Part shown: positions 44,546 through 56,228 of the stretch, piece after piece
How positions within the stretch are numbered: the stretch's first letter is position 1
Layout of the letters: each line of letters begins with the position of its first letter
Source: Begonia masoniana
Lineage: Eukaryota; Streptophyta; Magnoliopsida; Cucurbitales; Begoniaceae
Direction: 5' to 3'
Assembly: GCA_022432975.1 (NCBI GenBank)
Contig: CM039515.1
Coordinates: 21,594,923-21,658,922, forward strand
Length of the DNA stretch: 64,000 nt
Program-made: the position numbers and the translations under genes
Notes under the pieces: model-generated
Told to the model about the DNA's origin: nothing
What the model saw: the letters and a program-made list of their open reading frames with translations, nothing else
The model's database searches: none

Positions 44546-47500
44546 CTACTCCCCGGTGAGGCAACCCGACTTGTAGAGACCCCCCGTGGTGCTCCACGAG
44601 CACTACTCCCCGGCGAGGCAACTCTATCTCTAACACTGCCTATGCAATGCTCCCTTTGCATGACCCTCCGAGGTGTTCCTTAATACACGAAAACACTTAA
44701 GTGGTAACACCCGAACATTCGGCATAGGTTCAGGTGGATTGTTTGGACCATTTTAATGCATCCCCTTTTATTTAACCTCTTGATTTAATATTTAATGTTA
44801 TAGACCAAATTTAGCTTACAAGTTGAGCAAAGCATACAGGTTTTGGGTGTGGGCGGGTAGGGGTGTGTGGGCGTATAAATCGAAAAGAAAAAAAGGAAAC
44901 TTAAATCTTATTTACAACCTCACTGTAGCTGACAACCCTTCGTTACCGTTGGGCGACGATTTTCCTGTCCCAGGCTCCTGCATCTTGTTGACGGGTGTTC
45001 TCCTTAAGCTTCGTACCCGACGACTGGAGTTTTCAGCTGCTGTTTTTCTCTGCGCGTTCGTACAGAGGTATATATGGCAAGATAGGAGACCAAGATACGT
45101 AAGGCTGTTACGTTACACTCTGTTGTCCAGTAAGCATCTATCTTGAAATTGGGATTATCAAATGGGCCGGTGTTTAGAAACATTTTCTGAATTGAGAGTA
45201 GTAGAGGAATGTCAACCCGAAAGTAGATTATGGTAAGTTTTTTAAGTACTGAACTCAAATTTAATCAATAGTAGAACCTCCTTGTTCTATTCGCGATTTC
45301 AATTCTGCACAGAGCTTAGACAAGGATTCGGGATGACTGAGATATTATGATCTAGGAGACCAGGATTAGAACTTTAGGACCTTATTTAACTACTGTAATG
45401 TGAAATGTGTTAGGTGAAGAGTGAATAGGACAGTGAGTCCAGTTGTAAGGAAATCCAGTGAAGTGAGGTCGAAGATTTCCGGCTAATCGGGCCCTACATC
45501 TCGAGATATGAGGTGTTATGAATGTTTCGTGTCTGAATGATTATGATATCTAGACTATGTTATCGGAAGATGTGATAGCTGTTTTGTCGTTTAGTGAATC
45601 GGCAGAGGTAGTATACATGTCAATCGGAAGATGTGATAGCTGTTTTGTCGTTTAGTGAATCGGCAGAGGTAGTATACATGTCAATCGGAAGATGTGATAG
45701 CTGTTTTGTCGTTTAGTGAATCGGCAGAGGTAGTATACATGTCAATCGGAAGATGTGATAGCTGTTTTGTCGTTTAGTGAATCGGCAGAGGTAGTATACA
45801 TGTCAATCGGAAGATGTGATAGCTGTTTTGTCGTTTAGTGAATCGGCAGAGGTAGTATACATGTCAATCGGAAGATGTGATAGCTGTTTTGTCGTTTAGT
45901 GAATCGGCAGAGGTAGTATACATGTCAATCGGAAGATGTGATAGCTGTTTTGTCGTTTAGTGAATCGGCAGAGGTAGTATACATGTCAATCGGAAGATGT
46001 GATAGCTGTTTTGTCGTTTAGTGAATCGGCAGAGGTAGTATACATGTCAATCGGAAGATGTGATAGCTGTTTTGTCGTTTAGTGAATCGGCAGAGGTAGT
46101 ATACATGTCAATCGGAAGATGTGATAGCTGTTTTGTCGTTTAGTGAATCGGCAGAGGTAGTATACATGTCAATCGGAAGATGTGATAGCTGTTTTGTCGT
46201 TTAGTGAATCGGCAGAGGTAGTATACATGTCAATCGGAAGATGTGATAGCTGTTTTGTCGTTTAGTGAATCGGCAGAGGTAGTATACATGTCAATCGGAA
46301 GATGTGATAGCTGTTTTGTCGTTTAGTGAATCGGCAGAGGTAGTATACATGTCAATCGGAAGATGTGATAGCTGTTTTGTCGTTTAGTGAATCGGCAGAG
46401 GTAGTATACATGTCAATCGGAAGATGTGATAGCTGTTTTGTCGTTTAGTGAATCGGCAGAGGTAGTATACATGTCAATCGGAAGATGTGATAGCTGTTTT
46501 GTCGTTTAGTGAATCGGCAGAGGTAGTATACATGTCAATCGGAAGATGTGATAGCTGTTTTGTCGTTTAGTGAATCGGCAGAGGTAGTATACATGTCAAT
46601 CGGAAGATGTGATAGCTGTTTTGTCGTTTAGTGAATCGGCAGAGGTAGTATACATGTCAATCGGAAGATGTGATAGCTGTTTTGTCGTTTAGTGAATCGG
46701 CAGAGGTAGTATACATGTCAATCGGAAGATGTGATAGCTGTTTTGTCGTTTAGTGAATCGGCAGAGGTAGTATACATGTCAATCGGAAGATGTGATAGCT
46801 GTTTTGTCGTTTAGTGAATCGGCAGAGGTAGTATACATGTCAATCGGAAGATGTGATAGCTGTTTTGTCGTTTAGTGAATCGGCAGAGGTAGTATACATG
46901 TCAATCGGAAGATGTGATAGCTGTTTTGTCGTTTAGTGAATCGGCAGAGGTAGTATACATGTCAATCGGAAGATGTGATAGCTGTTTTGTCGTTTAGTGA
47001 ATCGGCAGAGGTAGTATACATGTCAATCGGAAGATGTGATAGCTGTTTTGTCGTTTAGTGAATCGGCAGAGGTAGTATACATGTCAATCGGAAGATGTGA
47101 TAGCTGTTTTGTCGTTTAGTGAATCGGCAGAGGTAGTATACATGTCAATCGGAAGATGTGATAGCTGTTTTGTCGTTTAGTGAATCGGCAGAGGTAGTAT
47201 ACATGTCAATCGGAAGATGTCGTTTAATTCTATCGGTAGAAGTCCTTTAATGAATCACGTGGGTTGCACATGTCCATCGGTAGATGAAGTGCATTTGTCA
47301 TCGGCAGATGCGAGTGTATATGGTTATCGGAAGATGTGATAGCTGTTTTGTCGTTTAGTGAATCGGCAGAGGTAGTATACATGTCAATCGGAAGATGTCG
47401 TTTAATTCTATCGGTAGAAGTCCTTTAATGAATCACGTGGGTTGCACATGTCCATCGGTAGATGTGTGTTTTCTTCTCATCGGTAGAAGCAGCTTTAGAA

Positions 47501-47737
47501 TTGATGTAGCTATTCACCGGCTGATGTGTTTTGTACTGCTCGCCGGTAGGAGTGATAAGTATTTCATTACCGATTATTGTCCAGTAATTCGAATAAGGTG
47601 TCTTGAGTTAAACCATGTAACCGAAAATTGTATGACATTGAATAAAAGGTAAAGATGTACAGATGAGAAAAAGGTAAAAAAAAAAAAAAAGATAAATAGA
47701 GTCATGATTTGGTGATGATCCTACTGGGGTCGTTACA
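44546..47737 (+). mobile_element. Second, error-rich copy of LTR G with flanking sequence
   Basis: 44546-44703 repeats the LTR E flank seen at about 41965-42077. An imperfect LTR G copy follows, starting GGTAACACCCG near 44704 and ending GTTACA at 47737, with CTACT after it. From about 44600 to 45560 it differs from 42078-42900 by dozens of scattered one- to few-base insertions and deletions. From 45562 it becomes a perfectly regular 61-bp array, and from about 47215 to 47737 it equals 44025-44545. Either a real tandem duplication or a misassembly with unpolished sequence could explain it. Confidence 0.75.
45562..47220 (+). repeat. 61-bp tandem array, 27 units
   Basis: The unit runs ATCGGAAGATGTGATAGCTG, then TTTTGTCGTTTAGTGAATCG, then GCAGAGGTAGTATACATGTCA. 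I count 27 copies of GGCAGAGG at exact 61-bp steps from 45601 to 47187 and see no variation. A single unit is present twice, 178 bp apart, in the first LTR G copy (43960 and 44138 regions), so the array grew from that seed. Confidence 0.95.
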
Positions 47738-49155
47738 CTACTCCCCGGTGAGGCAACCCGACTTGTAGAGACCCTCCCGTGGTGCTCCACGAGCACTACT
47801 CCCCGGCGAGGCAACTCGACTTGTAGAGACCCTCCCGAGGTGCTCCACGAGCACTACTCCCCAACGAGGAAACTCTACTCGAGATCACAATGCATTTCTC
47901 ATTATTTCTATACATTTAATGCTCACTCCTTAAACCTGTGCTCACAACTCATTTTTCATGGTGCAAAAACCCTAACGCATGCCACACAATGCACAACATA
48001 CAATAAAACACAACAAGCAAACAACCAAACACAATCCACAACATAAAATAAAACACCACAAGCAAACAACCAAAAAAACAAACATCCTTACCGTTCCGTG
48101 GTGTAGACCCAAAGGCAACAAAACACACAATCCTCTACTTACCTGCTGTCTCGGTTCGTTCTTGCTCACTTCATCCAACCAAATTTACACGCTCGATCAC
48201 CTAAAATAATGAAAACTTAACTTAGTAATATCCTAGAGGATTCTAAAGAAATCAACTAAACCAAGCAAACACAAACTTTTCAACCTAAATGCTCAAACCC
48301 GATTTTTATGTAAGTTCTACCGCTGAAGTTCAATCGGCCATAACTTTCTCGTTTTTCAACGGATTTTGACGTGCCACCCAAATCCGTAAACCTCTACACG
48401 TCTATTATCCATTAAAATACTCAAATTAACCATCCAAATAATTTGACCAACCAGAAATGCACAAAACAGATTCGGCCCTCAATGTTTTCAAAAACTGATT
48501 TTTCACAACTTCCGCCAAATCCCCACTCTAAATCCATAAACCACCTAAACTCACCCCTCTAACATTTAAAACACTAAATCTAGAAAGAAAACTAACCAAG
48601 AACCATAATTTTCGGAATCCCCATTTAGGGTTTTCCAAACCCTAGCAAATCTTCACCAAAACATTTAAAAAAACACTAAAATCACCCTATAGATGTATTA
48701 TTATCAAAACCCACTTAAACTCTTACCTTAAACCTTGAAATAGCTTGATAAAATGAAGAAGATGGAGGCTTCAATGGCTTCTAATGTCGTGGATAGGAGG
48801 AAGAAGAAGGAAATGAGTTTTTGCCATTAATTCACCTAACTTTACCAATTTATAAAAAAAACATTTTCCTCTTTTTGTTTTTAACAACTAACTTTCTAAA
48901 ATTTCAAAACACCACCAATATTCATTTGCCTCACATTTCTCACGTGGCACACCCCCATTTAAATCCCTTTTTTTATTTCTTTTAATTAAAACAACCAATC
49001 AACCACAATTCTCTCTTAACCTTTATTAGTTTTCTCACAAATTCTCTTTTTCTAAATTAATTGCTAGAAAAACTCTAAAATCAAGGTTATGTTCTTCTAG
49101 CGTAATTAAATCTAAGGTAACCCATAGTTAAGGAAAAAAAATCCTAGGTGTTACA
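47738..49155 (-). mobile_element. LTR E, duplicated copy, right part
   Basis: It resumes LTR E after the LTR G insertions, with the rest of the tandem repeat (about 47745-47880), the exon-like block near 48140-48205 and the minus-strand LTR start at 49155. GGCCG follows (49156-49160), matching 24555-24559. Confidence 0.9.
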
Positions 49156-49183
49156 GGCCGCCGTGCAACGTGCTTCACCGATT

Positions 49184-49246
49184 GTAAGTATTTCTTTAAC
49201 TCTAGTTAGTTCATTTTCTAAGATTAGATTTTCTATCCTTTTACAG
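49184..49246 (+). other. Putative leader intron before gag, copy 2
   Basis: A GTAAGTATTTC donor and a CTTTTACAG acceptor bracket 63 bases containing the CTCTAG site that is occupied by solo LTR F in copy 1. Confidence 0.5.
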
Positions 49247-49261
49247 GAATAGAATTAAAAA

Positions 49262-50331
49262 ATGTCAAGAAACCCCAGACAACCAAGACAACCCGGATGA
49301 CCCCGAAATGAACCAGAACCACCTGAGGACCCGAATAAACAACTCAGGGATTTATTGAACGTGCAATCACAATTGTTGGGCATTTTGATGAATCAGGGGC
49401 TACCAGGGAATTTGACAGCGGGGTCTGGCTCTGGAGCGGGCTCAAGCGGAGAGAGGTTTAGAAGGTTAAAGCCTCCGGCATTTGAAGGATGTTTGACCGA
49501 TCCGACAGCTGCTGAAAGTTGGATATTTACTATGGAGAACATGTTTAATGTTGCGGAGGTGGAAGAAGTGAATAAGGTGAAATGTGCTACGTTTCACCTG
49601 TCAAATAGTGCTCAGTGCTGGTGGGGGACAATAAAGGCTACAACTGATATTCAGAGAATGACTTGGGAAGAATTTGAGGAGTTATTTTTTGATAAATACT
49701 ACAACCGAACAGTCCAAGCTGCGAAGAGATTGGAGTTTATGGCATTAAACCAAACCGGATCAGTAGGGGAATACATTCAGCAGTTTGAATCACTGTCCCG
49801 ATTTTCCAGCCATCTGGTTAGCAGGGAGGAAGGCAAAATCTTTCAGTTTGTGCAAGGCTTCAAGCCGGAGATTGAGATGCTAGTGAAGACGTTCGGGATT
49901 GAAGGGATACCATTTACTCGAGTGCGGCCAAAGCCTTAGAGGTGGAGGAAGCTGCTGGTAAATTGATTAAACTGGCAGAAGTTCTGAGTCAAATATTCAC
50001 AGGAATTACAACTCAGATTGACGGTGATGGATCTTCGTCACAGCTTCAGACGAGTAAAAGGCCAGGAGAAATTTTGAATGGTCAGAGAAAAGAAAAGAAG
50101 TCAAAAAAATTGAAGAAGAGAGGGTATCCGCAGTGTCCTAAATGCTTAAAAGTTCATCTGGGGGAGTGTGGACAGTATGCAAGGAAGTGTTATAACTGTT
50201 TCGAAGGTGGCCATATTTCTAGAGATTGTCTGAAGCCAAAAGTTGCTAGATGTTTTAAGTACAACCAACCTGATTATATAGCCACAGATGGCCTCGTAGC
50301 AAAGAAAAGAAAGGACCAGCTACATGGATAA
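49262..50331 (+). pseudogene. gag: Gag, duplicated copy
   Basis: This is the duplicate of the element 2 Gag, without the element H insertion. It starts MSRNPRQPRQPG and has the shared TGA at 49298-49300. It is then open through SWIFTMENMF, QCWWGTIKATTD and SLSRFSSHLVSREE up to about 49924. There one base is missing relative to 36866 (GAGTGCGGCC against GAGTGACGGCC), shifting the frame. The zinc-finger part continues in another frame at 49942-50331 with CYNCFEGGHISRDC and a decayed second knuckle. It has no pol. Confidence 0.9.
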
Positions 50332-51799
50332 CCAGAATCTTCACCATGAACGAGCCAAAAGGTAAGAATAAGTTGAGTTAAATGATTGGTCCTTAGAGAG
50401 TTGGATACCGTCTTAGGAAAAGACTTAGTGAAACCGTTATAGTGTATAGGGATAAAGTTAAGTGAGAAAGGTTTGAGGTTTTGACTCGTATGTAATGACG
50501 TCAAAACAAGTGATTTTGTGAATAGCTTAGGGAGGAGTTAATACGGATAAGTTTCAAATTAGAATGTAAGTTAGAACTTGAGTGTTAAGATTGTGCAATA
50601 TAAATAGAAGAGTTGCTAGGTAGATTATGAATTTTAGGATGGACTTAGGACTTTGGAGGAAAAGGTAAGCGAGGCGAGTAGTTAATTTCAAAAGATATTT
50701 TGAGGAATTTAAAAGATATTGCTTATGAGTGAAGGAGAGTTCACATAGAAATTTTGGTGTTACTTGACCTAGGAATATATAGAGCCAAGAACCTAGGTGG
50801 GAATAACTTATAAACTAAGATACCTTGATTTAGTAAAAGAAAGTATAGCACCGTTGACTAGTTTTGGCCGAGTAGATAAGTGTAAGAGTGACTAGATTTA
50901 TTCTGGATTTTAGAAAGAAGTTTAAGTGAGAAATTTTGTGAATTAAGTGAAGTCAATAATTGTAGAAATTTTTAAGCGTTGGAGTGTGATCCCAAACTAG
51001 AGTCATCCTCGAGGAATAATCGACATTTTAGTGTATGAGTGGATGAGTTTCAAAGCAGTGAATGTAGTTATGAGGATTAGTTGGAGATAATGGATAAATA
51101 AATCCTCATTGAAGAGATGTAGAACCATAAATTTTTGGGGATATTGATTTATGAAAATGTTGAGTAGTAGATATAGGTTGGAGTCAAAGTGGGTATACAC
51201 CAAACTTAGGACTTTGATAGTGTGTGGTGACGAGGGGAGTAGAAGTTGGATAAATTGAGTATAATGAAGGTAATTATGAGAACTTAGTTAGTACGTCGAG
51301 AGCATAGTAGATTGATTTAGATAGTTAGAGTTCGGAGTATGTAGAGGACGTTTGCATAAGTAATGAAATGTCGTAATTGTTCGAGGTTTGTAGGTGCAAA
51401 AGATGGGAGTAATAAGTAAGGAATAGGATGGTAGAGTAGAAGGAAATGAGAAAATGAGAAATTGAGAATTTAGGTTATTCATTGAGTTTTTGGTGTTATA
51501 CGATGGAGATAATTATGCAAGTGTTTGATGGACACTAGATTAGGAAAGTGATTTATTGGATGAACTAACTAGAGTAAAGAATTAAGTTAGATGGGTTAAG
51601 TGCGAACTTAAGTGAAATCAAAGCTTGGGAGATGTAGGAAGAAATTTTCATTACCCGATAGGTGAGTAAGGGTATCTGGTAGGTGGTTAAGTTTATAGAG
51701 TAATTGAGAGGTAGTAATACAACTCAAAAGTCAGGAGAATCGCTTATGGTAGGTAAATTGAGGAATAAGGTACCAAAAATTTTAAGGACAAAATTTTTG
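50332..51799 (+). mobile_element. Non-coding tail, duplicated copy
   Basis: Nearly identical to 37275-38743. Unlike that copy, it continues into an intact PPT. No gene is supported. Confidence 0.8.
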
Positions 51800-51813
51800 T
51801 AAGGAGGGTGGAT
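51800..51813 (+). other. Polypurine tract before LTR B
   Basis: TAAGGAGGGTGGAT directly precedes TGTAACACCC. Confidence 0.9.
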
Positions 51814-53063
51814 TGTAACACCCGAGACAATTCTTCAACGAGGGTTGCCTTAGGTTTAAGTAGGTTTTTGGGAGTTTAGTAATGAACCTTGAAAGTAATT
51901 AATTATGTAAATGAGAATGAGGAGATTGAAGTGAAATGTGAAATGTTAGAGTTTGGAATGGTTAAGGGAATTATTGTTTGAATTAGAAACAAAAGGAATA
52001 AATAAATCAACAATTAAATTAAGTAAATTTGAATGAAAGGAGAGGAATGAAGGAGGCAGCCACGTTGGATGGGAAAAGAGAAAGGAAAAATGAGGTTAAT
52101 ATATAATTTAACAAAGTTTGATGAGGGTAATTAAAAGAGGAAAATCTAAGAGAACAAACAAGGGAAAAATTGATATAGGAGTGTTGAAAAGTCAAAAGTG
52201 ATGAATAAAGCTTGGTTAGGTGGCATGGAAGAAAAGTAAAGTTTAGAAGAGGGAAAATGAGTTGGACGTTGAAGAAATGAAAGAGGAATAAGGGAATGAA
52301 TTAATGAGGTTTGAAAGTCAAAAAGTTAAAAGTGAAAATGGAAATAAAAGTGGAAGATAGAAGAGGTATTCCACGTTGGAGAATAGAAAGGAAAGAAAAG
52401 TGGTTTGACAATTCAAACCAAAGGGTTTGAAAAGTCAAATGTATGCATGTCAACCAATAAGAAAATTCAAAGGAAATTTACATGAAATAATTGAATGGAA
52501 AAGGTGGGAATGAAAGGGTGTTCACGTTGGGATTTTGAAAGTAGAAAAGGTGTGGTTGAATTACAATTTTAAAGAAAATGAGTGGTGAAAATTAAAAAGT
52601 GATAAAGTGATTTATAAAAGATAGAAAAGTGAGGATTTAAAGACAAATATTGTCTTCTTCTCCTTCCTCCATCGTAGCTCTTCCATTTCTAGGGTTTCCT
52701 TCTTTTCCTCATCAATTTTTGCAAGAATTTTGAATTAAGATTAAATGGGTTTTTATGCTAACACATTTAGGTGATGTTTTTAGAGGTTTTTAGAGTGTTT
52801 TGTGAGGTGTTGTGTAGGGTTTGGGAACCCTAATTCACGGAGTCAAAACTTTTTACTTTAGATGTTAGATTTGTTTCCCAAATTGATGATTTGGTTGTTG
52901 AATGAATTGATTTAGGTGGTTTCTGGAAAGAAATTAAAGATTGTAAGTAAGTTTGGAAACTTGGTTTTTACAATTGAGGTGGCCGATTCTGTTTGCTGGA
53001 ATTCGGATTGGTCTTTGTGTTTGGTTTGTTAATTTGAGTGTTTCAATGGATAGTAGACGTAGG
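51814..53063 (+). mobile_element. LTR B (3' LTR of element 2), 5' part only
   Basis: It starts TGTAACACCC after the PPT and is related to LTRs A and D: repeated GAAAAGTCAAA segments, TATA TTTATAAAAG at 52611, a C/T-rich stretch near 52655-52680 and CAATGGATAGTAGACG at 53046. It breaks at about 53063 where a minus LTR fragment begins, so the exon-like block, repeat zone and end are missing. Confidence 0.85.
52611..52620 (+). promoter_or_regulatory. TATA box of LTR B
   Basis: TTTATAAAAG lies about 45 bases upstream of CTTCTTCTCCTTCCTCC, as in LTR D. Confidence 0.5.
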
Positions 53064-54017
53064 GTGTAGGCAAATCGGCCACAGTAGATCACGAGAACTT
53101 ACCTCGCGTCCTGTGCACACCGAGCTCCTCGTCTCGAGCTTGATCACCTAAACCAATCCATAGCGTCCTTCGTTAGAACCCAGCTCAAATATAAAGTTTC
53201 GAGAATTTACAAAATTCCTAACTAAAGGAAATTTCCTAAAACTCTAGAACTCCATTAATGGGGGTTTCCAAGCTCCAAATTTTCGATTTTTGTACAACAC
53301 GCTAAACACATCCATTATTTTGCCCCATAACGCTAAATAATCATCAATACGGCAATATCTAACATTTTCTAACATAACCCGGTTATTTTTGACATAATCC
53401 AACAAAACCCTAACAATTTACCTTGCTAAAAATTGAGAGAAACGGTTGAAAAATGTTAGAGACCTACCTAGAATCACAAGGGGAAGAGAAAACGTGAAGA
53501 ACTTCAATGAACGGAAGAGAAATCGACGGGAAAATTGAGGGATCGTCGTTGGAGGAAGAAAATCGCCGTTGGATAGGGAGGAGGGCAAAATACGTGAAGT
53601 GTTATACAAAAGTAGGGATTTTGGCATTTAATCAAATTTTGGATTGGCAAATTACTCAATTGCCCTTTTTGTTTAACCTTCGTTAATTCTATTGCTCGAC
53701 TGCCGATTCGGTTTCTCCAAAATTTTCTTATTTCACAAGTTATTCCAACTTATTATTATGGTTCTAACAAAACTCTCCGTTCGCCAAACGGATTTAATTT
53801 GCTATTTCCACGAATTAAATTGCTATAGGGTCAAAACCGGAAACTTAAGCATTATATCTCGGTTTGATTTCCTTAAATTTCCATAATTCTACCAAAATTC
53901 ATATTAATTATAAGGGTTCCATTAAAAGTCTCGATTTGCAAAACAGACATATTTTGATTATTTACAAAAATGCCATCGCGCGCAAAAATTCAAAAATCCG
54001 TAAAACTAGGTGTTACA
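53064..54017 (-). mobile_element. LTR fragment, type F-like, minus strand
   Basis: Read from 54017 on the minus strand it starts TGTAACACCTAG and follows the order of LTR F (24605 on): AATCCGTTTGGCGAACGGAG near 53795-53776 matches 24820-24839, then a leader and an exon-like block with donor GCGAGGTAAG near 53104. It stops there. It is a truncated solo LTR or element; no target duplication is visible. Confidence 0.8.
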
Positions 54018-54614
54018 CTACATGACTTAATAACCAAGATTATTGCCTCACAATTTATACACAAACAGAAAATCGAAGGTTATGGACAGGTTCTAGAGTT
54101 CGATCTAATCCGTTCATCTCAAAAAACAAGTATATGTATAAGAAATATAGTATGCCATCAAAAAATTTATCATATTATTCAAAACAAGATTTTTTTAAAT
54201 GCACAAAAATTGAAAAAAGAAAGAAACTCTGAGAGAGAAGAAACTCCATTATCGTTCTTCGAATATACCTTTAAGGTTTTGGAACAGAAAGATCACAGTA
54301 AAATGCAAAGTAAGTTTCTGGGTTGTCGTTGTGGCAAGGAGATGACGAACCAGAGGCTAGGACAAAGGATTTTGGAAGCATTACGAAGAACGAACTGTTC
54401 TTAAAGTTCTTCATTTTCTTCCTCCTTATTTTCTTTTTTTCTTTCGTTCTTGATATGTTATTGTTTGTTCAAGAAGTATGGCGATGTATTCTTGAGAAGG
54501 AAAACCTGCTGGTTTGAAGTAACTACGTCTTCGGATTGAGGACTTGATATGGGTTGGACTCCATGAGAGGAGGAATGTAATGGAAAAAAAATAGCGAGGA
54601 GGACCATTAAATTT
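54018..54614 (+). other. Unassigned 600-bp segment, possible decayed element end
   Basis: This is the only stretch I could not assign to a known LTR or internal region of the window. In one frame, WQGDDEPEARTKDF near 54326-54370 and ILEKENLLV near 54490-54515 resemble the C-terminal, chromodomain-like end of plant gypsy integrases. The purine-rich GAGAGGAGGAATGTAATGG follows near 54566. A 144-residue open frame from 53970 starts inside the LTR fragment and shows no family I recognise. A decayed retrotransposon end or old host sequence are both possible. Confidence 0.3.
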
Positions 54615-55358
54615 GTAACACCCGGTTCCGTTGAATCAAAATTATTCTATCAACTTATGATGTGCATTTTAGGGATAAAATTGGGAGAAACTAGTGATTA
54701 AGTTAATGAGTGACTAAATAAGGGTAGAACTGTAATTTGGAAATTTATTAGTGGATAACGTATTTAAGGAAGGGTTTTGTGGGGTTTAGCTGCCACTGTT
54801 TCTCATTTCCTCTTTCGGTATTCAGCTCAAGCTCAGTAGAGCTCTCCAGGTAGTTTTCTCTCCGATTTCCATTCCCCAATCTAGGTGAGTTTTCCTTCGT
54901 TTTCCTTGAGTTTTAGTGACTAGATAGCAGGGAGAGTGCAATGTGTGTGTTTTGGGAACGCTGTGAATGAGAATAGGTTCGGGTTTTGATGATAAATCGG
55001 GAATGCACGATTATTAGAGTTCCAAGTTAGCTACCTTAGGTTTCCGAATGGTTTAGAATGAGGTATAGTGAAGATTGAATTAATGCTCTGTTTATGATTT
55101 TAGGTGAGCAAACTCCCGAAGAAGCTTACAACCAAAAAATCCCTAAGAGACCAGGTAAGTGGAGTATGCATGTGCCTTCGGGCCTACATCACAAAACAGA
55201 AAGATTATGTATGTTTGAATTTTTCTGTATGTCATGCATCATATTTTGAAAGAATACGAAAATGAATTTACATGTATTGGTATGGTGAGAAATGAACAGA
55301 TTGCAACAGATAAACTATTAAGGGAACTAATCCTCCCCTTAACTTATGAAGGGATGTA
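54615..55358 (+). mobile_element. LTR C-type fragment, 5' part, cut by element C
   Basis: It starts TGTAACACCC and parallels the first 690 bp of LTR C: GGATAACGTATTTAAGGAAG, donors after CAATCTAG, an exon-like block near 55105-55153 ending CCAG|GTAAGTGG, and the first CTAATCCTCCCCTTAA repeat. It is interrupted at 55358, inside that repeat, by element C. The rest would lie beyond the window. Confidence 0.85.
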
Positions 55359-55496
55359 TGTAACACCCAGTTCTGTCAAACTGCTTCTCTATTTTTTTTA
55401 ATTAATGGCACACTTTATATGGTAATAATAAAAGTAGGGTTAATGGATGACTAGGCGAGGGCATAAGGGTAATTGAAAATTTAAAAGTGGATAACG

Positions 55497-55505
55497 TATT
55501 TAAGG
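55497..55505 (+). promoter_or_regulatory. TATA-like element of LTR C
   Basis: TATTTAAGG within GGATAACGTATTTAAGGAA, conserved in the 3' LTR (62681-62689) and in the older copy (near 54760). Confidence 0.45.
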
Positions 55506-56039
55506 AAAGAGGTTTTGGGTTTAATGCACTGTAGCCGCCACTGTTTCCCAAATCATTTTCGACTCTTAGCTCCTCAGCTCAGCAGAGTGCGCTAGGAGGT
55601 CCTTCTCTGATTTTTCTTTCGACTTAGGTGAGTTTTACTAAGGTATCTTACTGCATTATGATTATAGACGATAGAGGAGTATCGTAGATGCATGTTCTTG
55701 GAAAATACAGGGCGTAGGAGTTGAGTTGGGTCTCGTAGGAATCTAGAATGCACATAGGACAGAGTCCAAAACTAGCTCCTAGGATTTCTGAACGGTATAG
55801 GATAAGGTTAGTGAAGATCTAATTGGTATTCTGTTTATGACTCTAGGTGAGAAAAGCTTCCAAAGTAGTTAAAACCGAGCTTTTCCAGGGAGCCAGGTAA
55901 GTAAAGTATGTTTGTGCCTACGGGCCTACATCACAAAACTGTAGGATTGTGTTTGTATGTCATGCATCATATTTTGAAAATATACGAAAATGAACTTACA
56001 TGAAATGACATGGTAAGGAATGAATAGACTGTAACAGTT

Positions 56040-56228
56040 GTTAAGGAAACTAATACGCCCCTTAATCAAGAGAGAGGATGTATGACTTTTGGGGGAAGTT
56101 ATCCAAACCCCAATTTCACAGGGGGATCTAAACAGTCGTTAAGGGAACTAATCCGCCCCTTAATCAAGAGAGAGGATGTATGACTTTGGGAGAAATGATC
56201 CAACTCCCAATTTCACATGGGCATCAGA
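56040..56228 (+). repeat. 98-bp tandem repeat of LTR C, two units
   Basis: Two units start GTTAAGG at 56040 and 56138. Each has CTAAT-CGCCCCTTAATCAAG and CCCAATTTCACA. The array occupies the intron-like position. The same repeat appears at about 63228-63410 and, inverted, at about 5225-5405. Confidence 0.8.

Larger units (their letters stand above)
19848..51799 (+). repeat. Tandem duplication of a ~7.4 kb retrotransposon segment (two copies)
   Basis: Copy 1 (19848-38743) and copy 2 (38744-51799) have the same content in the same order: part of LTR A, LTR B remnant, PBS, leader with a minus LTR E insertion at the same base, leader intron, gag and tail. Removing the later insertions (24605-27263 and 27425-36298 with their TSDs in copy 1; 42078-47737 with its TSD in copy 2) leaves about 7.35 and 7.39 kb. 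The junction at 38743/38744 joins tail sequence just before the PPT to the middle of LTR A, with at most two bases of shared sequence. Confidence 0.85.

Noticed and set aside
53970..54404. 144-codon open frame
   Set aside because: It starts inside the F-type LTR fragment and runs into unassigned AT-rich sequence. The residue make-up shows no recognisable family, so it is not called as a gene.
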